A stretch of DNA of 9,877 nucleotides, taken from Candidatus Sodaliphilus fimicaballi. GTDB lineage: Bacteria > Bacteroidota > Bacteroidia > Bacteroidales > Muribaculaceae. The notes beneath the pieces are model-generated. The model worked only from the letters and a program-made list of their open reading frames with translations. It was not told where the DNA came from and did no database searches. Shown here in pieces: positions 7,412 through 9,877 of the stretch. Position numbers and translations under genes: made by a program. Numbering within the stretch: the stretch's first letter is position 1; every line of letters starts with the position of its first letter. The stretch lies in contig JAGHTV010000359.1 in the NCBI GenBank assembly GCA_018065165.1, positions 1 to 9,877 on the forward strand, read 5' to 3'.

Positions 7412-8274
7412 ATGAAACCATTCACTCCGTTTTCTCTCACGATACGTGGTCGCAAGCACGAGTTTGACCGTCCTCTTGTGATGGTATTCTCAATGTTACA
7501 CCCGACTCTTTTTACGCAGGTTGCCGCACAACCGACGAAGGGGCAATCTCGGCACGCGTGAGTGAGATAGTGGAGCAGGGTGGTGACATCATCGATATAG
7601 GTGCTTACTCTACTCGTTCGGGTGCTGCCGATGTTGACGCTGCCGAGGAACTTGCCCGTTTGCGACAAGCTGTGACCATCGTAAGGCGTGTTGCGCCACA
7701 GGTTATTACTTCGGTCGATACTTTCCGTGCCAGTGTTGCCCGGGCCGCAGTCGAGGAACTTGGCATTGACATCATCAACGATGTTTCGGGTGGTTCGCTC
7801 GATGGCGATATGTTTGCCACAGTGGCCGCTTTGAAAGTGCCATATATCCTCATGCACATGCGTGGTACTCCGGCGACGATGCAATCTCTCACTCAGTACC
7901 AAGATGTTACTGCCGAGGTCGTTGCGCACCTGGCAACTCGCATTGCCCAGCTTCGCGACATGGGAGCGGGCGACATCATCTCTGATCCGGGATTCGGGTT
8001 CAGCAAAACTCTGGAGCAAAACTACGAGATGCTTGCGGGGCTGGAGCAATTTCACACTCTAGGTGTGCCTCTGCTTGTGGGCGTTTCTCGCAAATCTATG
8101 ATTTACAAGTTGCTTGGTGCGACTCCGCACGAGGCATTGAATGGTACAACGGTTGTCAATACACTGGCACTTGCAGCTGGGGCTCACATCTTGCGTGTAC
8201 ACGATGTGCGTGAGGCTGTTGAGGCTTGCAAGATAGTGGGTATTGCAGCTGGTTCTAGTAATAAAACTGACTAA
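7412..8274 (+). pseudogene. folP: folP, dihydropteroate synthase, interrupted by a one-base deletion
   Basis: The enzyme joins 4-aminobenzoate to dihydropterin pyrophosphate in folate synthesis and is the sulfonamide target. Translation from the ATG at 7412 gives MKPFTPF...FDRPLVM (24 residues) and then goes out of frame, stopping at the TGA at 7559-7561. If one G is restored in ATGGTATTC at 7483-7484, the frame continues as GILNVTPDSFYAGCRTTDEGAISARVSEIV and runs to 8274. That gives a 287-aa protein, close to E. coli FolP (282 aa). The lost base lies in what would be a GGG run. LNVTPDSF (reconstructed 27-34) forms substrate loop 1 and includes the Asn matching E. coli N22. The deletion therefore removes a catalytic segment from any product started at the ATG. 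It may be a true mutation or a sequencing/assembly error; because the rest is so well conserved I lean towards error or a very recent change. Confidence 0.85.
7558..8274 (+). CDS. folP: Intact in-frame portion of dihydropteroate synthase (FolP)
   Basis: This 238-codon frame starts at a GTG and holds most of the TIM barrel. In reconstructed numbering the conserved sites are DIIDIGAYSTRSG (59-71), D103 in SVDTF (E. coli D96), N123 in INDVSGG (E. coli N115), MHMRGTP (148-154), D192 in DPGFGFSK (E. coli D185), R227-K228 in GVSRKS (E. coli K221), and R262/H264 in LRVHDV (E. coli R255/H257). All downstream catalytic residues are present. Position 70, matching E. coli Pro64, is Ser. GTG 7558 overlaps the TGA of the truncated upstream frame (GTGA), so reinitiation is possible, but the product would lack strand 1 and the LNVTPDSF loop and should be inactive. 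The GTG is thus not a credible natural start for the gene. The stop lies 18 nt before cdaA. Confidence 0.8.
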   Translation: MSEIVEQGGDIIDIGAYSTRSGAADVDAAEELARLRQAVTIVRRVAPQVITSVDTFRASVARAAVEELGIDIINDVSGGSLDGDMFATVAALKVPYILMHMRGTPATMQSLTQYQDVTAEVVAHLATRIAQLRDMGAGDIISDPGFGFSKTLEQNYEMLAGLEQFHTLGVPLLVGVSRKSMIYKLLGATPHEALNGTTVVNTLALAAGAHILRVHDVREAVEACKIVGIAAGSSNKTD

Positions 8275-8292
8275 TAGACACTACATATTTAT

Positions 8293-9072
8293 ATGGGAAG
8301 TTCAATATTTACACTTTTCGGTATAAAAGACCTCATAGACATCTTACTGGTGGCAACACTGTTGTTCTACCTGTATCGCACTATGAAGGTTTCGGGCACA
8401 CTAAACATCTTCATTGGTGTGCTTGCCTTTGTCATCTCGTGGGTCGTGATGTACAAGATTTTTGACATGCGACTCATAGGTACGATTATGGACAAGTTCA
8501 TTGATATTGGTTTGTTCATTATCGTTATCCTTTTCCAGGACCAAATCAAGCGATTCCTTACCGAGCTTGGCTCGCACAAGGGGTGGGGCTTCATTGCCAA
8601 GGCCTTCCGCCACAAACCCACCGAGGATGAGCAGAAACGCTGGATTATGCCCATTGTGTATGCTTGTATGAGTATGGCAAAGTCAAAGACGGGCGCGCTT
8701 ATTGTCGTAAAACAGCAACTTCCACTCGATGATTACGAGCGCACTGGCGATGTCATTGACGCCAATATCAATACTCGCCTCATCGAGAATATCTTCTTTA
8801 AGAACAGCCCTCTTCACGATGGTGCTCTTATTATTGCAGGCGATAAGGTTAAGAGTGCTGGTTGCATCTTGCCAGTGTCGCACGACACCTCGCTGCCTCG
8901 CTACTTGGGTCTGCGTCACCGCTCGGCTCTGGGCATTGCACAGGCAACCGATGCTGTGGCTATTGTAGTGAGTGAGGAGACAGGACACATCTCTTATGCC
9001 TACAAGGGCGAGATACACCTCAAGCTTTCAAGCACCGAGCTTGAGCATGCACTGGCCAACCTCGATGATTGA
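8293..9072 (+). CDS. cdaA: CdaA-type membrane diadenylate cyclase (c-di-AMP synthase)
   Basis: This 259-aa protein makes the second messenger c-di-AMP from two ATP. Three N-terminal membrane helices (about 11-29, 37-57, 61-81) are followed by the family linker FQDQIKRFLTELGS, matching the FQPEIRRALEQLG of Firmicutes CdaA. The DAC domain follows, with TGALIVVKQ, the catalytic motif LHDGALII (D176-G177-A178), and the ATP-binding motif LRHRSALG (R208-H209-R210). Both active-site motifs are intact, so it should be active. The length fits CdaA (~270 aa). The gene lies 18 nt after folP on the same strand, and folP-cdaA pairs are common in Bacteroidetes. The Firmicutes partners cdaR and glmM are not next to it here. 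It ends 61 nt before the DUF3109 gene. Confidence 0.95.
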   Translation: MGSSIFTLFGIKDLIDILLVATLLFYLYRTMKVSGTLNIFIGVLAFVISWVVMYKIFDMRLIGTIMDKFIDIGLFIIVILFQDQIKRFLTELGSHKGWGFIAKAFRHKPTEDEQKRWIMPIVYACMSMAKSKTGALIVVKQQLPLDDYERTGDVIDANINTRLIENIFFKNSPLHDGALIIAGDKVKSAGCILPVSHDTSLPRYLGLRHRSALGIAQATDAVAIVVSEETGHISYAYKGEIHLKLSSTELEHALANLDD

Positions 9073-9075
9073 TGA

Positions 9076-9115
9076 CCCCTTAACCTTTTAACCCCTTAAC
9101 CCCTTAACCCCTTAT
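9076..9115. repeat. Tandem 8-bp repeat, unit CCCCTTAA, five copies
   Basis: Five head-to-tail units are seen: CCCCTTAA (9076-9083), CCTTTTAA (9084-9091), CCCCTTAA (9092-9099), CCCCTTAA (9100-9107) and CCCCTTAT (9108-9115). Three are identical and two are variants. The array begins 3 nt after the cdaA stop and runs into a second tandem repeat before the DUF3109 gene. Arrays of this kind are prone to slippage, so copy number may vary between strains. Confidence 0.95.
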
Positions 9116-9132
9116 ATTTATATTTATATTTA
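9115..9132. repeat. Tandem 6-bp repeat, TATTTA x3, ending 1 nt before the next start codon
   Basis: Three exact copies of TATTTA (9115-9120, 9121-9126, 9127-9132) are followed by G and the ATG at 9134. The array creates overlapping TATATTTA strings (9113-9120, 9119-9126, 9125-9132), each one base from the Bacteroidetes -7 box TAnnTTTG. It could act as promoter DNA or as an AT-rich, unstructured translation-start region. Confidence 0.9.
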
Positions 9133-9133
9133 G

Positions 9134-9718
9134 ATGTTCGACATTCAAGGTACACTCGTTAGTCTGGAACTCGTAGAGCGATTCTTCTGTTGCGACCTCG
9201 ACACCTGTCTGGGTGCATGTTGCATCGAGGGCGATGCTGGAGCTCCTATCACCGAAGAAGAATATAAGAAACTCAAGGAAATACTGCCCGAGGTGTGGGA
9301 CGACCTGTTGCCACGAGCTCAAGAAGAAATTAAGGAACATGGAGTTGCCTATCTCGACCCTGAGGGTGAGTTGGTCACTCAAATCATCGATGGTAAGAAT
9401 TGCGTGTTCACCTGCTACGAACCAGGAGGACTCTGCTCGTGTGCTATCGAGAAAGCCTATCGTGCTGGCAAGATTGATTTCCGCAAACCCATCTCGTGCT
9501 ATCTGTATCCTGTTCGCATCAAGAAGTTCCCCACTTTCACGGCTGTAAACTACGACCGTTGGAAGATATGCAAATGTGCCGAGGTCCTCGGCCGCAAAGA
9601 AAAGATAAGGGTTTATCAGTTCCTGAAACAACCCCTCATCGACCGTTTTGGTCAGGAGTGGTACGACGAACTCGTTGCCAACTGCGAACTATACATTAAA
9701 GAATATCTTTCAGAGTAA
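9134..9718 (+). CDS. DUF3109-family Cys-rich protein, function unknown
   Basis: This 194-aa soluble protein has no signal peptide or membrane helix. I recognise the overall pattern as the DUF3109 family, common in Bacteroidetes and without assigned function. It has 13 cysteines, most in groups: C19-C20, C25, C29-C30 in FFCCDLDTCLGACCIEGDAGAPI; C90, C94, C101, C103 in NCVFTCYEPGGLCSC; C122 in PISCYLYPVRI; C146, C148 in WKICKCAE; C184 near the end. The CxxxCC group followed by later Cys clusters resembles the YkgJ-type zinc/iron-chelating fold, so metal or Fe-S binding is likely but unproven. The ATG at 9134 follows directly on the TATTTA repeat and is the natural start (MFDIQGTLVSLELVERFFC). 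It lies downstream of cdaA on the same strand and may be read from its transcript or from a promoter in the repeat. Confidence 0.85.
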   Translation: MFDIQGTLVSLELVERFFCCDLDTCLGACCIEGDAGAPITEEEYKKLKEILPEVWDDLLPRAQEEIKEHGVAYLDPEGELVTQIIDGKNCVFTCYEPGGLCSCAIEKAYRAGKIDFRKPISCYLYPVRIKKFPTFTAVNYDRWKICKCAEVLGRKEKIRVYQFLKQPLIDRFGQEWYDELVANCELYIKEYLSE

Positions 9719-9749
9719 GATAGTGTTGTCCCCGATTTTTTTCAAATTT

Positions 9750-9846
9750 GCGCTGAAGGCGCGTGTTGTGAGCGTAAGCGAACTATAACCGAGCGTAGCG
9801 AGCTCGGCAGAGTGAGCAGCGGTAAGTGGGCGAAGCCCGTGCCGCG
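9750..9846. repeat. Hairpin-rich intergenic block, probable dispersed repeat
   Basis: No gene is seen from 9719 to the window end. The block holds several short inverted repeats: GCGC-TGAAG-GCGC (9750-9762), CCGAGC-GTAGCGA-GCTCGG (9789-9807), and a compound hairpin in which GCGGTA (9819-9824) pairs with TGCCGC (9840-9845) around GGGC-GAA-GCCC (9828-9838). Two near copies of GAGCGTA(A)GCGA occur at 9770-9781 and 9791-9802. It is GC-richer than the flanks. This architecture resembles REP-like or terminator-like intergenic elements, but dispersal in the genome cannot be seen from one copy, and the element may continue past the edge. Confidence 0.5.
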
Positions 9847-9877
9847 ACCAGCGAACCTCTGTCAACATGCGTAGGGT

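Noticed and set aside
7478..7500. Programmed -1 ribosomal frameshift in folP
   Set aside because: A -1 shift after ATG 7481 would restore the right protein, but there is no slippery heptamer and no evident downstream pseudoknot, and folP is not known to use recoding.
7399..8055. 218-codon open frame on the minus strand opposite folP
   Set aside because: It lies antisense to highly conserved FolP motifs and encodes no recognisable domain. It is a shadow of the plus-strand codon bias.
9076..9115. CRISPR array or telomere-like repeat
   Set aside because: The 8-bp units have no spacers and are too short for CRISPR. The likeness to telomeric repeats is only in composition, and the array is between two chromosomal genes.
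9104..9631. 175-codon open frame on the minus strand opposite the DUF3109 gene
   Set aside because: The plus-strand frame has ordered Cys motifs and a natural start. The antisense frame runs into the tandem repeats and has no recognisable family feature.
9731..9743. T-run (seven T) after the DUF3109 gene as an intrinsic terminator
   Set aside because: No stable hairpin lies directly upstream of the T-run. The hairpins are all downstream of it.
9795..9877. tRNA-like look (AGCTCGGCAGAG resembles a D-arm)
   Set aside because: There is no acceptor stem, no GTTCRA T-loop and no anticodon arm in register on either strand.

Overview
The window looks like chromosomal DNA from a member of the Bacteroidales, probably in the Muribaculaceae/Prevotellaceae range. 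This rests on several signs: matches to the Bacteroidetes -7 element (TAnnTTTG) ahead of genes, AT-rich leaders without clear Shine-Dalgarno sequences, the folP-cdaA gene pair, and a DUF3109-type Cys-rich protein. No phage, plasmid, IS or CRISPR feature is visible. The family-level placement is inference, because no rRNA or marker gene is present.

Layout. (1) Bases 1-4948, + strand: a tripartite RND efflux operon with the 3' end of the periplasmic adaptor gene, a full-length HAE1/AcrB-type pump (1050 aa) and an outer-membrane lipoprotein channel of the OprM/NodT type. It ends at a strong hairpin (4975-5006). (2) Bases 5024-5467, - strand: a VanZ-family membrane protein with a striking His-rich C-terminal tail, convergent with the efflux operon. 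(3) Bases 5468-5674: a divergent AT-rich promoter region. (4) Bases 5675-7371, + strand: a small membrane-anchored basic protein, then a sodium-coupled transporter of the NSS/SNF family. (5) Bases 7412-9072, + strand: folP (dihydropteroate synthase) followed 18 nt later by cdaA (membrane diadenylate cyclase). As read, folP carries a one-base deletion near base 7484 that separates the essential LNVTPDSF segment from its start codon. (6) Bases 9076-9132: an 8-bp tandem repeat followed by a 6-bp tandem repeat. (7) Bases 9134-9718: a DUF3109-like Cys-rich protein. (8) Bases 9719-9877: no gene, but a hairpin-rich block with repeated short motifs that looks like a dispersed intergenic repeat cut by the window edge.

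How the genes work together: the first three form one envelope-spanning efflux machine. folP and cdaA are probably cotranscribed, which would link folate synthesis with c-di-AMP signalling by position; this pairing is a recurrent Bacteroidetes arrangement rather than something special to this window. The other genes have no clear joint pathway. I do not see a convincing new multi-gene system. The most notable signals are the folP frameshift, a serine at the folP position where Pro64Ser gives sulfonamide resistance in E. coli, the two-part tandem repeat directly before the DUF3109 gene, the His tail on the VanZ-like protein, and the hairpin-rich right end.
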